Shown: in pieces, positions 9,390 through 19,182 of the stretch | How the letters are laid out: each line of letters starts with the position of its first letter | Numbering within the stretch: the first letter of the stretch is position 1 | NCBI RefSeq assembly: GCF_002846395.1 | Contig: NZ_PJMU01000001.1 | Coordinates: 1,302,001 to 1,366,000, forward strand | Direction: 5' to 3' | DNA length: 64,000 nucleotides | Source of the DNA: Pontibacter ramchanderi | GTDB taxonomy: Bacteria; Bacteroidota; Bacteroidia; Cytophagales; Hymenobacteraceae | Program-made: the position numbers and the translations under genes | Notes under the pieces: generated by a model | Database searches by the model: none | The model's input: only the letters and a program-made list of their open reading frames with translations | What the model was told of the DNA's origin: nothing

Positions 9390-11624
9390 TTACAATTTCT
9401 TTCCCCGCAGGCGCAGGCTGTTACTTACCACCGAAACAGAGCTCAGGGCCATGGCAGCGCCGGCCAGCATGGGGTTGAGCAGGAAACCGGTGAACGGGTA
9501 CAGCAAGCCGGCAGCGACAGGTATACAAATCACGTTGTAGATAAAGGCCCAGAACAGGTTCTGTCGGATGGTGCGCACAGTTGCCCTGGAAAGATGGATG
9601 GCCGCGGCCACCTGCACCAGGTCAGAGCGCATCAGCGTGATGCCGGCCACATCCATCGCTACATCTGTGCCGTGCCCCATCGCAATGCTGACGTCGGCTG
9701 TGGCCAGCGCCTGTGCATCGTTTATACCATCGCCAACCATCGCAACAACTTTGCCCTGCTCTTGTAGCTTTTTCACAAATCCGGCTTTGTCGCCGGGCAG
9801 CAGCTCGGCTTCGTAGTGGTTTATACCCACCTGCCGCGATACGGCAGCGGCTGTCTGGGCATTGTCGCCGGTGAGCATGTATACCTCCAGACCCGCTTCT
9901 TTCATTCGGGCTATACCTTCGGCAGCTGCGGGCTTGATCGGGTCGCTTACCGCAAACACGCCCAGTGCCCGCTGGCCATCGGCAAAGTATACGGCGGTTT
10001 TTGCATGCTCCTGCAACTGGCGTGCTGCATCAGTCAAGTGACTTTCAATGCTTATACCTTCCTGCTGCAGCAGCTTTTTATTTCCGGCAAAGAATTTCTC
10101 ACCCCCGAAGCTCGCTTCTACCCCCATACCGGTGACACTGTTGAAATAGTCCGGATCCAGCGTGGCTATACCCTGCTCTTTGTAATAGGTATAGATGGCC
10201 TGCGCAATCGGGTGCTCTGACTTCGCCTCTATCGAATAGAAAAGCTGCTCCAATCGTTCCTGCCCTGTTATACCTTGTGCCCACACAACATCCGTAACGG
10301 AGGGCTTGCCCAGCGTGATCGTGCCGGTTTTATCCAGCAAGATGGCATTGGCTTTGTAGGCGTCCTCCAGGCTCTGCGCGTCTTTGATCAGGATACCGTT
10401 CTCAGCCCCTTTGCCCACGCCCACCATAATGGCGGTTGGCGTCGCCAGGCCAAGGGCGCACGGACAGGCTATCACCAGCACCGAGATCATCGACACGAGC
10501 GCCTGCGACAAATAAGCCTCTCCTCCAAGCACTATCCAGGCCACAAAGGTCAGCACCGCGATCAACAGCACGACCGGCACAAATATACCCGCGATCTTAT
10601 CGACCAGTTTCTGCACCGGCGCTTTACTGCCCTGCGCCTCCTGCACCATTTTGATGATATGCGCCAGCATGGTCTCGCCACCTGTTTTGCGGGCTATAAG
10701 CTGCAAGCTGCCTTTCTGGTTGATAGTACCTGCAAAAAGCATGTCGCCTACCTGTTTCTGCACCGGTAGGGGTTCACCGCTCAACATGCTCTCGTCTACA
10801 TAGGTGCTGCCCGAAAGCACTTCACCATCCACCGGCACCCGATCCCCAGGCAACAGCAACACATGATCGCCGATGCGCACCTCTTCGATGCGGATCTCGG
10901 CCTCTACCCCGCCGCGCAGCACACGCACCGTTTTCGGTTGTAGCCCCATTAGTTTTTTGATAGCGGCCGAACTGCGGCTCTTGGCCCCCTCCTCCAGGTA
11001 TTTACCTAACAAGATAAAGGCAATGATTACGGCGACGGCTTCGTAGTACACGTGTGGCTCCAGCCCCCGGCTCAGGAAAAACTGTGGGTATACCGTGTTG
11101 AACAAACTAAAAGCGAAGGCTATACCTGTACTCAGGGCCACCAGCGTGTCCATGTTCGCACGCAAGTGCTTCGCCTGCCCCCAGGCGTTCACGAAAAAGT
11201 GACGGCCTGCCCAAAACAGGATTGGGGTCGTAAAGGCCAGCATGGCCCAGTTGCCCCAGCTGAAGGCGTTATGAAAGAACATGCCCAGCACAAAAACCGG
11301 AAATGCGAGCACAGCTGCTGCTATGGTCTTGGTCTTCAGCACAGTCAGCGCTTTCTCCTGACGCTCTTCCAATTCTTCTTCGGTATGCTGGCCAATCAGC
11401 AGCTCAAAACCGATCTCCTGCAAGGTATCGCGCAGCTGGTCTGGTTTCACCTGTTCTGGCGCGTAGGCTACCTGCACTGTTTTGCCGGCAAAGTTCACAT
11501 TGGCCTCCTGAACGCCGTCTACGGTGCGCAGCATGCTTTCAATACTCGAGGCACAGGATGCACAGGTCATCCCCTCTACCGGAAAGGTATCTTTTTTGAG
11601 GGCTTTTTTTGCTATCGTCTCCAT
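9390..11624 (-). CDS. copA: Copper-exporting P1B-type ATPase
   Basis: This 744-residue ATP-driven inner-membrane pump exports Cu(I) from the cytoplasm. It has one N-terminal HMA domain (about residues 14-76) with the GMTCASC site, transmembrane helices, an actuator domain with the SGEP loop (about 282-285), a CPC ion-binding motif in a transmembrane helix (387-389), the DKTGT phosphorylation site (431-435) and the GDGIND hinge of the ATP-binding region. The combination of CPC and CxxC indicates a Cu+/Ag+ pump; sequence alone cannot separate the two metals. It is followed by an HMA chaperone. The likely regulator, an HMA-AraC fusion, lies about 4.6 kb away in the same cluster. Confidence 0.95.
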   Translation of the reverse strand: METIAKKALKKDTFPVEGMTCASCASSIESMLRTVDGVQEANVNFAGKTVQVAYAPEQVKPDQLRDTLQEIGFELLIGQHTEEELEERQEKALTVLKTKTIAAAVLAFPVFVLGMFFHNAFSWGNWAMLAFTTPILFWAGRHFFVNAWGQAKHLRANMDTLVALSTGIAFAFSLFNTVYPQFFLSRGLEPHVYYEAVAVIIAFILLGKYLEEGAKSRSSAAIKKLMGLQPKTVRVLRGGVEAEIRIEEVRIGDHVLLLPGDRVPVDGEVLSGSTYVDESMLSGEPLPVQKQVGDMLFAGTINQKGSLQLIARKTGGETMLAHIIKMVQEAQGSKAPVQKLVDKIAGIFVPVVLLIAVLTFVAWIVLGGEAYLSQALVSMISVLVIACPCALGLATPTAIMVGVGKGAENGILIKDAQSLEDAYKANAILLDKTGTITLGKPSVTDVVWAQGITGQERLEQLFYSIEAKSEHPIAQAIYTYYKEQGIATLDPDYFNSVTGMGVEASFGGEKFFAGNKKLLQQEGISIESHLTDAARQLQEHAKTAVYFADGQRALGVFAVSDPIKPAAAEGIARMKEAGLEVYMLTGDNAQTAAAVSRQVGINHYEAELLPGDKAGFVKKLQEQGKVVAMVGDGINDAQALATADVSIAMGHGTDVAMDVAGITLMRSDLVQVAAAIHLSRATVRTIRQNLFWAFIYNVICIPVAAGLLYPFTGFLLNPMLAGAAMALSSVSVVSNSLRLRGKKL

Positions 11625-11920
11625 AGTATGCTCTTGCTAAATTCTCCAATCAATACAAAGGTAAGGCCCATGTACGCCCTCGGTGTTACAATATCTGCAG
11701 AAAGGTTTACATATTTCTGACGGCCGCGTTGCCAATATTTATTAATTACAATATGATATTTTATTGATTATCAAAATTATATAAACTACAGTGGTAATTA
11801 TTTTTGTTTTTAGTGTCACAATTGTTTATGTTCGAGTATAAACACCGATTTCGATCGGTGCAAAATTCGCTACTCATTTACACGTGCTTCTTAACTTAGT
11901 AAGCACCTTCACCTTACCTT

Positions 11921-14900
11921 ATGTTGAAAACAGACCAGCCGACGCATTTGCATGCCGCATCGCGCACGACTTATCTTGTGCTGCTCGCGTTTGCAGGTTT
12001 ACTCGTAACGCTTCTTGTTCTTACCTCCTATACCTTCCTGCAGGCCCGCCAGGTTCAGCTCAGCCACGATGCCTTTGTGGTACTGGCGCTGCAGGAGCTC
12101 GACCTGATCGATGACCTGCAGGCCAACGACGATGCCGTGCACAAAGCGGTGCTCCTCCACCTCACCACCGACAGCGAATCCGAAAAAACCAGCTACGAGC
12201 GCCACATCCGGTCTACTCAGGCGCAAAACACTGCCATCACCAGCCGGCTGATGGCCATGATCGAAAGCGAAGAACGCAGACTCATACTCCGCAAATTTGA
12301 GCAGGAGGCCGCAGCGCACGACACCCTGATCACGCACCTGCTGCAGCTTAGCCGCAGCGGAAATACAGCCGAAGCTCTGGCCTTCAATCGTACCGTAATT
12401 ACACCCGAGTACCTGCAGCACCAGAACCACCTCAAGGAGCTCAGCAGGAGTGTGCGGCAGGCTACCCGCCAGAGCAGTCAGCAGGCATCTTTGTCCATCG
12501 CCTCGTTTACGAACAACCATAAGTTTATCCTGGCCATATTAGTTATGGTGAGCCTGGTGGCCCTGTACCTGCTGCGCAACGTTATCCAGCGGCTACGGCG
12601 CGACTACAAACTGCTCAACGCCGAGATGAAGAGGGGCCAGGAACTGCAGCAGGCGCTGCTACACAGTCAGGTTCAGTACAAGATGCTGTTCGACCTGAAC
12701 CCGATGCCCATGTGGGTCTATGACCGGCTCACCATGCAGTTTCTGGACGTAAACCAGGCGACCTTGCAGGAATACGGTTACAGCAGGGAGGAATTCCTGA
12801 CGCTTAACATATTTGACATAAGACCGGAGGAGGATGTTCCGGTGCTAAAATCGAGGCTGGAGCAGGTAGACAAATTGCAGTCGCAGCAGAGCCGTGTGCG
12901 TCACAAGCGCCGCGATGGCAGCACGTTCGTAGCGGAGATCATATCGCATGCCATGCCCCTTGTTGGCGAGACGATGCCGCGCCTGGTCGTGGCCATGAAC
13001 GTGGATGAACGCCTCCAGATGCTCGAAAAGCTTCAGACAAGCGAGAAACAGCTCCGTGAAATAAGCTCCAGCATACCGGGTGCCGTTTTTCAGATGGAAA
13101 TGAAAAGCCAGTCGGACTATACCTTCACCTTCGTGAGCGACGGCATCCGGGACCTTTTCCAGATAAGCCCTGAGGAGGTATATAAAAGCTCGGCAGCGCT
13201 GTACCGGCACATAGAGCCGGAAGACGTGGCGCAGGTTCGGCAGGCCATCAGCGACTCGTATTTAAACCTGTCTCCGCTGGTGGCGCATTTCCGGATCAGG
13301 CAGTTGCAGGAAGGCAAGTGGAAATGGGTGCAGACACACGGACTGCCCACCTGGAAAGACACCGGCCATGTGATCTGGAACGGCACCATCATCGATATTA
13401 CAGACCAGATCATTGCACAGGACAAACTGATGGCCAGCGAAGCCAACCTGCGGGCGCTGCTCGACAGCTCTCCGCAGGCCATCTACCTGCTCGATGGCTC
13501 TATGCACATTATGATGTGCAATGCCGTGGCAAAGAAGGATGTGCACAACCTGCTGATTGCCGAGTTAAAACCAGGTATGAATTTCCTGGATTTTGTATGC
13601 GCGGAGAAAGCCCAGCTATTCAGAGAGCAGCACATGCGGGCTATGCAAGGCGAGACGATCTTGTATGAAGACGGGCACGGGGATTATTGGCACGAGATCG
13701 CACTCCGTCCTGTACTGGGGTCGGACAACCGCGTGCTGGCGGTGGCCCTCAGCGTACACAACATTTCGGAACGCAAACTGGCGCTGGAAACCATCAAGCG
13801 TAACGAAGAGCAATTGGCCCGGGCCCAGCAACTGGCACAACTCGGTAATTGGGAGATCGACATGGAACATGACCTGGTTAGCTGGTCTGACAGCGTGTAC
13901 GACATTTACGGAGTGAGTAGAATGTCCTTTATACCTTCGCAGCTCAATTTCATACATTTTGTGCCAGAGGATGAGCGTCAGGGCATACTGGAAGCTATCA
14001 AAGAAGCTTCGGAGAAAAAAAGCATCCTGTCGCTGGAGCATACCATTGTGCGGCCTGACGGCTCCAAACGCACCGTATATGAAATTGGCGAGCCGGAGTA
14101 CGACGATCAGGGCAGGCTGGTGCGGTTCCATGGCTCGGTTCAGGACATAACAGACCGCAAACGGACAGAGCAGGAAGCCCTGCGGACCAAAAACCTGCTG
14201 CAATCCACACTGGAGAACATCCCGGAAATGATTTTCTCTGCCGACACAGCCTTTAACATGCTGTATGTGAGTCCGCAATGCCGCGAACTGACCGGCTATA
14301 CCGAAGAAGAATTCACCGGTCAGACAGGCCTCTGGTACCGCACCATTCACCCCGACGACAGCCAGTACGTGGCGCAGCATATTTTGCCTGCCCTGCTCAA
14401 AGGGAAGCGGCAGCACTACGAAGTACGCATCCAGACAAAAGACGGGCAGTGCAAATGGCTGATGCTGCGGGTTTCGCCCCGGAAAGATGAAAACGGAATG
14501 GTTTACCGCATCGACGGCTCTGCCTCGGACATGACTTCGTATAAGGAAGCCCAGCAGAAACGCGACGAGTTAACGGACCAACTGCTGAAGCAAAACCAAA
14601 ACCTGCAGCAGTTCGCCTACATTGTGTCGCACAACCTCCGCGCCCCGATCGCTAACATACTGGGCCTTACCACTATATACAACAAGCACAAGCCTGACTC
14701 GCCTACGAACCCGCGGGTGGTTGAGAACATGTTCAAGTCGGCCAAACTGCTCGACGCCACCATTCGCGACCTCAACGACCTGCTCACGATCCGGAGCGAG
14801 CTAAACAATGTGCGCGAAGAGATAAAGCTGGAAGAGGTGTTCGATGAGGTATACGACAGTCTCCCGACGGAATGGCTCGGGGAGCACACGACGATAGAAC

Positions 14901-15268
14901 GGGACTTTGAGGAAGCGCCCGCTGTCATTGGTGTTCGCAGCTACGTGCACAGCATCATGCACAATCTCATCACAAATGCTTTGAAATACCGATCTCCTGA
15001 CAGAAATTTGCATCTGCGACTTAAAACTTTCACTATTCCTAACTATATTTGTCTCAGCGTATCAGATAATGGGCTCGGGATCGACCTGAGCAAGGAAAAA
15101 GAAAAAGTTTTCGGTTTATATAAGCGGTTCCACTCTCACGGGGAAGGACGGGGGTTAGGATTACACCTTGTCAAGACCCAGGCTGAGCTGCTAGGCGGCA
15201 AAGTGGAGGTAGACAGCCAGGTGAACGTGGGTACTACTTTTAATATTTATTTTAGACACACCTTGTAG
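11921..15268 (+). CDS. Membrane multi-PAS sensor histidine kinase
   Basis: This 1115-residue sensor kinase has two transmembrane helices (about residues 20-42 and 202-222) enclosing a helical periplasmic sensor of the four-helix-bundle type. About five PAS/PAC domains follow (roughly 240-360, 365-490, 495-605, 610-730 and 740-855), then a dimerisation domain with the phospho-acceptor in SHNLRAP, then an ATPase domain with N box (NLITNALKY), DNGLGI and GRGLGL boxes. The kinase ends two bases before a single-domain response regulator, so the two are translationally close and form a phosphorelay. The input signal is unknown. The position inside a copper cluster does not by itself show metal sensing. 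Confidence 0.92.
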   Translation: MLKTDQPTHLHAASRTTYLVLLAFAGLLVTLLVLTSYTFLQARQVQLSHDAFVVLALQELDLIDDLQANDDAVHKAVLLHLTTDSESEKTSYERHIRSTQAQNTAITSRLMAMIESEERRLILRKFEQEAAAHDTLITHLLQLSRSGNTAEALAFNRTVITPEYLQHQNHLKELSRSVRQATRQSSQQASLSIASFTNNHKFILAILVMVSLVALYLLRNVIQRLRRDYKLLNAEMKRGQELQQALLHSQVQYKMLFDLNPMPMWVYDRLTMQFLDVNQATLQEYGYSREEFLTLNIFDIRPEEDVPVLKSRLEQVDKLQSQQSRVRHKRRDGSTFVAEIISHAMPLVGETMPRLVVAMNVDERLQMLEKLQTSEKQLREISSSIPGAVFQMEMKSQSDYTFTFVSDGIRDLFQISPEEVYKSSAALYRHIEPEDVAQVRQAISDSYLNLSPLVAHFRIRQLQEGKWKWVQTHGLPTWKDTGHVIWNGTIIDITDQIIAQDKLMASEANLRALLDSSPQAIYLLDGSMHIMMCNAVAKKDVHNLLIAELKPGMNFLDFVCAEKAQLFREQHMRAMQGETILYEDGHGDYWHEIALRPVLGSDNRVLAVALSVHNISERKLALETIKRNEEQLARAQQLAQLGNWEIDMEHDLVSWSDSVYDIYGVSRMSFIPSQLNFIHFVPEDERQGILEAIKEASEKKSILSLEHTIVRPDGSKRTVYEIGEPEYDDQGRLVRFHGSVQDITDRKRTEQEALRTKNLLQSTLENIPEMIFSADTAFNMLYVSPQCRELTGYTEEEFTGQTGLWYRTIHPDDSQYVAQHILPALLKGKRQHYEVRIQTKDGQCKWLMLRVSPRKDENGMVYRIDGSASDMTSYKEAQQKRDELTDQLLKQNQNLQQFAYIVSHNLRAPIANILGLTTIYNKHKPDSPTNPRVVENMFKSAKLLDATIRDLNDLLTIRSELNNVREEIKLEEVFDEVYDSLPTEWLGEHTTIERDFEEAPAVIGVRSYVHSIMHNLITNALKYRSPDRNLHLRLKTFTIPNYICLSVSDNGLGIDLSKEKEKVFGLYKRFHSHGEGRGLGLHLVKTQAELLGGKVEVDSQVNVGTTFNIYFRHTL

Positions 15269-15270
15269 TA

Positions 15271-15687
15271 ATGAATACATTGAAAAGAGTAGTTTTGATT
15301 GATGACGATGAGGTGAACAATTTTGTTTGCGAGAGCATCATCCGAAATGAAAACTTTGCCGAGGACGTTTTCAGCTTTCAAGCAGCTGAGGAGGCGCTTG
15401 ATTTTCTGAAGTCTTCTGTAGAGCCCTCAGGAGAGAATTTCCCTGACCTGATTTTCCTGGACATCAACATGCCCGGCATGGATGGCTGGAATTTTATAGA
15501 GGAGTACCGCAAACTACCGGAGTACGTTACCCAGAAGTGTAGCCTGTTTATGCTTTCGTCGGCTGTTGACCGCAAGGACATTCAGAGCGCCCGTAGCCAC
15601 AAAGAAGTAAAAGAGTTTTTCTCGAAGCCACTTTCTCCCGAGATACTCGAGTTTATAAAAGAAGAGTTCTTGGTGCGGGAGGAGTAA
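15271..15687 (+). CDS. Single-domain (CheY-like) response regulator
   Basis: This 138-residue receiver domain has no output domain. The acidic pocket is IDDDE near the N terminus, the phospho-acceptor Asp lies in FLDINMPGMDG, and the conserved Lys is in FFSKPL. The start lies two bases after the stop of the PAS kinase, so kinase and regulator are expressed together. With no DNA-binding domain it must act through protein contact or pass phosphate to another carrier. The family is clear; the downstream target cannot be read from the sequence. Confidence 0.93.
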   Translation: MNTLKRVVLIDDDEVNNFVCESIIRNENFAEDVFSFQAAEEALDFLKSSVEPSGENFPDLIFLDINMPGMDGWNFIEEYRKLPEYVTQKCSLFMLSSAVDRKDIQSARSHKEVKEFFSKPLSPEILEFIKEEFLVREE

Positions 15688-15698
15688 CTCTCCCTGCC

Positions 15699-15752
15699 AA
15701 AAGCAGAAGCGCATGCCTCGTCAGTTGTGATGGAGCATGCGCTTCCGCTTTT
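15699..15752 (+). terminator. Rho-independent terminator after the response regulator
   Basis: A near-perfect 18-bp stem (AAAAGCaGAAGCGCATGC pairing with GCATGCGCTTCcGCTTTT) with an 18-base loop lies between the convergent response-regulator and DUF305 genes. A and T ends on both arms suggest two-way use. Confidence 0.8.
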
Positions 15753-15778
15753 GGAGAACCTGATGTGCGGCAAACGAC

Positions 15779-16228
15779 CTAGTCCACCCGCTCGAGGATC
15801 TTCTCCATCTCGGCAATCTCTTTCTTCTGCGTCCGGATAATCTCCTCGGCCAGCTTTTTCAATTCCGGGTCCTGTATCCTGGCCTCCTCACTAACCAGTA
15901 TGGCCGATGAGTGATGCGGAATCATGGCCTGGATAAAAGCCTCGTCGCCAACAAAGGACTGGTTACGCAGCATGATAAACGACCCAACTGTGGCGATGAT
16001 ACTTATGGCGGCAATAATGGCGTTCAGCTTTTTGTCCTTGTACATCGACCGCATGACCAGCAGCATGATCAAAGCCATGGGGCCTACCATCAGGATCGTC
16101 ATATACAGGCGGTTGAGGTTCAGGTGGAAGTGGCTGATTTCGGCTACGTTGCTAAACATGACAACATACATCACCACAAAGGAAAGGCCCAGCATCAGCA
16201 CAAACTTTCCATAGTTCCCCTTTTCCAT
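15779..16228 (-). CDS. DUF305 family membrane protein
   Basis: This protein of about 149 residues has three hydrophobic segments followed by a C-terminal DUF305-type helical region carrying MIPHHSSAI and a lysine/glutamate-rich tail. DUF305 proteins are ferritin-like helical proteins often found near copper-handling genes; their reaction is not established. I chose the ATG at 16228 because AGGAG lies just upstream. A TTG at 16243, overlapping the stop of the preceding AraC gene, would add five residues. Either way the gene is tightly coupled to the HMA-AraC regulator, which suggests it belongs to the same metal response. Confidence 0.85.
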   Translation of the reverse strand: MEKGNYGKFVLMLGLSFVVMYVVMFSNVAEISHFHLNLNRLYMTILMVGPMALIMLLVMRSMYKDKKLNAIIAAISIIATVGSFIMLRNQSFVGDEAFIQAMIPHHSSAILVSEEARIQDPELKKLAEEIIRTQKKEIAEMEKILERVD

Positions 16229-16239
16229 AAGCTCCTGTT

Positions 16240-16833
16240 TCAATTAAGGTTATCAAGCGGCTTCCGCGCCGGGGCCGCCGCTTTCTTATACTCCGAGGGC
16301 GACATCCCGGTTACCTGCTTAAACTGTGCCGACAGGTGCGCCACGCTGCTATACCCCAGCTGAAAACTGATCTGACTAAGGCTCAGCTCATTGTAGGCGA
16401 GCAGCTCTTTGGCCCTTTCTACTTTCTGCAGCACCACATAGCGTGCAATCGTCACCCCTTCTTCAGCCGAGAAAAGCGTGCTCAAGTAATGGTAATCGCG
16501 GCCCAGCTGCTGCGCCAGGTAATCCGAGATATTGATGCTCAGGTTTTCCACCTCGCCCGAGCGGATCAGCTCGATAATGGCGATCTTGATCTTCTCGACC
16601 AGTTCTGCCTTCTTGTCCTCTATCAGTTCGAACCCGTTCTCCAGCAAGGCCTCCCGCAGCTGCTGCAGCTGCACTGCCGAGGGCTCCTGCTCAAGTTTTA
16701 CCTCACCCAGCTGTATGGCCACTGGTTGCAGATCCAGCTTGTCCAATTCCTGGTTCACTACCTTCAGGCAGCGGGGGCACACCATGTTGCGGATGTGCAG
16801 TGTATGTGGTTGTGACATTTTGTTTATGTTCAA
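16240..16833 (-). CDS. HMA-like/AraC fusion transcriptional regulator
   Basis: This 197-residue regulator has two parts. Residues about 9-80 resemble a ferredoxin-fold metal-binding domain, with HIRNMVCPRC placing a CxxC where HMA domains bind metal, and ending in the GFEL segment typical of HMA repeats. Residues about 85-188 form an AraC-type double helix-turn-helix (YLSTLFSAEEG first, QISFQLGYSSVAHLSAQFK second, then GMSPSEYKK). It lies directly upstream of the DUF305 gene, with stop and start regions 11 bases apart, in a cluster with copA and an HMA chaperone. I infer that it senses copper or a similar soft metal and controls this cluster. An ATG at residue 6 is an alternative start. Confidence 0.85.
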   Translation of the reverse strand: MNINKMSQPHTLHIRNMVCPRCLKVVNQELDKLDLQPVAIQLGEVKLEQEPSAVQLQQLREALLENGFELIEDKKAELVEKIKIAIIELIRSGEVENLSINISDYLAQQLGRDYHYLSTLFSAEEGVTIARYVVLQKVERAKELLAYNELSLSQISFQLGYSSVAHLSAQFKQVTGMSPSEYKKAAAPARKPLDNLN

Positions 16834-17075
16834 GCCTGTTTAATGCAGCTACACCATACAGTATTTTTTGAGCGCAGCCTGCCTATACCTTCACAAATCT
16901 AACAAAACTTTCTACCCAATCACTCCCCGCCGGTATAGCGCCTCCGGCTTGGAAGTGCCTGCTTTGAATTATTAGGGGGCTCTTCCTGTTGTAACCGTAA
17001 TCAGCCTTCCTATACCTGCTGCGAGGCAATAACGGGAAGGTATAAATAAAAAAGAGCAAGCCGGAATAATAGACT

Positions 17076-17083
17076 TACCTTTG
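17076..17083 (+). promoter_or_regulatory. Bacteroidota -7 box (TACCTTTG) before the DEAD-box gene
   Basis: TACCTTTG fits TAnnTTTG and ends 23 bases before the ATG of the helicase, leaving a short leader. No good -33 TTTG is visible at the usual distance. Confidence 0.5.
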
Positions 17084-17106
17084 TAGCTTGCAATAATCAA
17101 TCATAC

Positions 17107-18525
17107 ATGACATTTAGCGAATTAAATTTAATAGAACCGATCCTGAAGGCGCTTCAGGCAGAGGGCTATACCCAGCCTACGCCGATTCAGGAACGGGCGA
17201 TACCGCATCTTTTGGCAGGCACCGACGTGCTTGGCTGTGCCCAGACGGGTACTGGTAAGACGGCCGCTTTCGCCATACCTGTGCTGCAAATGTTGCACAA
17301 CCAGAAAAACAGATCCGCAAAAACCATCAAAACGCTTATCCTGACTCCTACCCGGGAGCTGGCTATACAGATCAATGAGAGCTTTGCCGCTTACGGCAAA
17401 AACACCGACGTGCGCCATACCGTTATTTTCGGCGGCGTATCGCAGCATGCGCAGGTTCAGGAACTGAAGCGTGGCGTGGACGTGCTCATCGCGACGCCCG
17501 GACGCCTGCTCGACCTGATTGGGCAGGGCTTTATCTCCCTGAAACACGTGGAATTTTTCGTGCTCGACGAAGCGGACCGCATGCTCGACATGGGTTTTAT
17601 CCACGACATCAAGCGCATTATACCCATGCTGCCGAAGCAGCGCCAGTCGCTCTTCTTCTCAGCCACCATGCCTCCTGTCATTCAGGCGCTGGCCGATACC
17701 ATTCTGGTTAACCCGGTGAAGGTAGAAGTAACACCTGTGTCGTCTACAGCTGAGAAAGTGGGCCAGACGGTATACTTTGTGGAGAAAAACGACAAACGCG
17801 ACCTGCTCCGCCACCTGCTCTCTGATCAGGAAATTGAGCGTGTACTGGTGTTTACCAGAACCAAGCACGGTGCCGACCGCGTGGTAAAGGACCTCAACAA
17901 AGCCAACATACAGGCGGAGGCCATCCATGGCAACAAGTCGCAGAACGCACGCCAGCGGGCGCTGAGCAACTTTAAGGCAGGGGCAACCCGCGTTTTGGTG
18001 GCCACTGACATCGCCGCCCGCGGCATCGATGTGGAAGAGCTGTCGCATGTGATCAATTTTGAGCTGCCAAATGAGCCCGAAACATATGTGCACCGCATTG
18101 GCCGCACCGGCCGTGCCGGCAACGCAGGTATAGCGCTATCATTTTGCGATGAAGAGGAACGCTACTACCTGAACGACATCCAAAAGCTGATCAACAAAAA
18201 GATAACAGTAAAGGCAGACCATCCGTTTGCGCTTCCGGAGCATCTGTCGGTGAACCTGGAATTGGCCAAAAAGCCAAAGGGCCCGGCGGGCAGAGAACCG
18301 CGCAACCGCGATGCTTCTAATAACGGTAACCGTTCTGCCGCTGCTGGCAACAGACCGTCAGGCAACCGCAGCAGCAACAGCCGCGGAGGCGGAAACGATG
18401 GCGGCAACCGCGAAGCAGCAAGTGCTGGAAATTCCGGTCGCTCATCAAACGGCGGTGGCCGCAGAAACTGGCGCAACAAAAAAGGCAATGGCCAAAGCAG
18501 GCCATCCGCGAAGCGGGAAGCATAG
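17107..18525 (+). CDS. DEAD-box ATP-dependent RNA helicase (RhlE-like)
   Basis: This 472-residue cytoplasmic RNA helicase acts in RNA remodelling, ribosome assembly or mRNA turnover. Motifs in order: Q motif (TPIQ, 25-28), Walker A AQTGTGKT (45-52), PTRELA, TPGR, DEAD (154-157), SAT, ARGID and [10 protein letters not shown]. After residue about 375 comes a low-complexity tail rich in Asn, Gly, Arg and Ser that ends in basic residues, typical of cold-shock and ribosome-related DEAD proteins in this phylum. The start is set by the Q-motif spacing. A strong terminator follows. RhlE, CsdA and DbpA types cannot be fully told apart here, but the short core and NGR-rich tail favour RhlE. Confidence 0.94.
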   Translation: MTFSELNLIEPILKALQAEGYTQPTPIQERAIPHLLAGTDVLGCAQTGTGKTAAFAIPVLQMLHNQKNRSAKTIKTLILTPTRELAIQINESFAAYGKNTDVRHTVIFGGVSQHAQVQELKRGVDVLIATPGRLLDLIGQGFISLKHVEFFVLDEADRMLDMGFIHDIKRIIPMLPKQRQSLFFSATMPPVIQALADTILVNPVKVEVTPVSSTAEKVGQTVYFVEKNDKRDLLRHLLSDQEIERVLVFTRTKHGADRVVKDLNKANIQAEAIHGNKSQNARQRALSNFKAGATRVLVATDIAARGIDVEELSHVINFELPNEPETYVHRIGRTGRAGNAGIALSFCDEEERYYLNDIQKLINKKITVKADHPFALPEHLSVNLELAKKPKGPAGREPRNRDASNNGNRSAAAGNRPSGNRSSNSRGGGNDGGNREAASAGNSGRSSNGGGRRNWRNKKGNGQSRPSAKREA

Positions 18526-18539
18526 CCCTGGCTATACCT

Positions 18540-18580
18540 AAAAAAGCCCTGCCACTTGTTAAAGGTGGCAGGGCTTTTTG
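18540..18580 (+). terminator. Strong terminator after the DEAD-box helicase
   Basis: The stem AAAAAGCCCTGCCAC pairs with GTGGCAGGGCTTTTT around a short loop, followed by a T run. A-rich on the left and T-rich on the right, it can also stop transcription from the convergent gene at 18605. Confidence 0.9.
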
Positions 18581-18589
18581 CTTAGATGC

Positions 18590-18605
18590 AGGTATAGCTA
18601 TACCT
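18590..18605. repeat. Perfect 16-bp palindrome of two AGGTATAG words
   Basis: AGGTATAG is followed immediately by its reverse complement CTATACCT between two convergent genes; the last base is also part of the stop codon of the minus-strand gene. This is the tightest of several paired arrangements of the word that is over-represented across the window. Confidence 0.8.
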
Positions 18606-18976
18606 TAAATGCGGCTTTGGTCACTGTCGTGCGGTTCAGAGTCGTCTTCGCCAAAAGGCTGCTGGCGACTGCGGATGCCATTCACATCATCGTCCATGGC
18701 CGTGTCGCTGCCCTCGTACTCAAAACCAGGGCCCTGGGCGAATTCCTCTGTGCTTTTTGGGTTGTTTGCACCATAGCCGGTTGTTTCATTGCCTCCTATG
18801 TGCAGGTTCTCCAGGCTGTCCTTTTGGTCGCCTCGCTCCAGTGCGCCTCCATACCCTACATTGCGCTTGGCTGAGGGGTCTGGCTTGTTGCCCATGGTCT
18901 GGCCCTCGCGGTGTGTTTCGTTCACATTCTTCGGTCGGTTGGGCGTGTTCCGTATATCTTCGTCTCTTGTAGCCAT
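18605..18976 (-). CDS. Hydrophilic, probably disordered protein of unknown function
   Basis: This 123-residue protein is very rich in Asp, Glu, Asn, Gly and Arg, with no hydrophobic core, no signal peptide and no cysteine. Runs such as RDEDIRNTPNRPKN and GEDDSEPHDSDQSR suggest an intrinsically disordered protein. Similar small hydrophilic proteins in Bacteroidota are sometimes stress-related, but nothing here proves that. Coding potential is supported by GC-rich codon usage and by a terminator beyond its 3' end. I do not recognise a family. Confidence 0.65.
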   Translation of the reverse strand: MATRDEDIRNTPNRPKNVNETHREGQTMGNKPDPSAKRNVGYGGALERGDQKDSLENLHIGGNETTGYGANNPKSTEEFAQGPGFEYEGSDTAMDDDVNGIRSRQQPFGEDDSEPHDSDQSRI

Positions 18977-19095
18977 AATTCAATTGGTTTGTTTACCTGT
19001 GTATACGCTCATGTGCCCGATCAGTTAGGTATAGCACACTTTACTTAACATAATTAAACAACCAAACAATTTATACATCTCCCGTTTCTTTCGAT

Positions 19096-19103
19096 TATCT
19101 TTG
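19096..19103 (+). promoter_or_regulatory. Bacteroidota -7 box (TATCTTTG)
   Basis: TATCTTTG matches TAnnTTTG and lies 19 bases before the basic upstream ORF and 75 bases before the His-tailed membrane protein, fitting a shared transcript. No clear -33 TTTG is seen. Confidence 0.55.
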
Positions 19104-19122
19104 AGCGAAAAATAAAGGGCCT

Positions 19123-19182
19123 ATGGCACGTATGGCGGCCCGATTGCGTTACAGAGTGAACCGGCAGCGAATAAGCATATGA
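19123..19182 (+). CDS. Possible 19-residue basic leader peptide overlapping the next start
   Basis: A short ORF, with Met at 19123, encodes MARMAARLRYRVNRQRISI. It carries six arginines and is preceded by an AAGGG ribosome-binding-like sequence. Its TGA overlaps the ATG of the next gene in the arrangement ATGA, so ribosomes ending here could restart on the membrane protein, which has no good site of its own. This could be a translational coupler, a regulatory leader or chance; conservation in relatives would decide. Confidence 0.35.
   Translation: MARMAARLRYRVNRQRISI

Noticed and set aside
13616..14416. A 266-residue minus-strand frame inside the PAS kinase
   Set aside because: It is a shadow of a long well-supported gene in the opposite strand with no recognisable domain.
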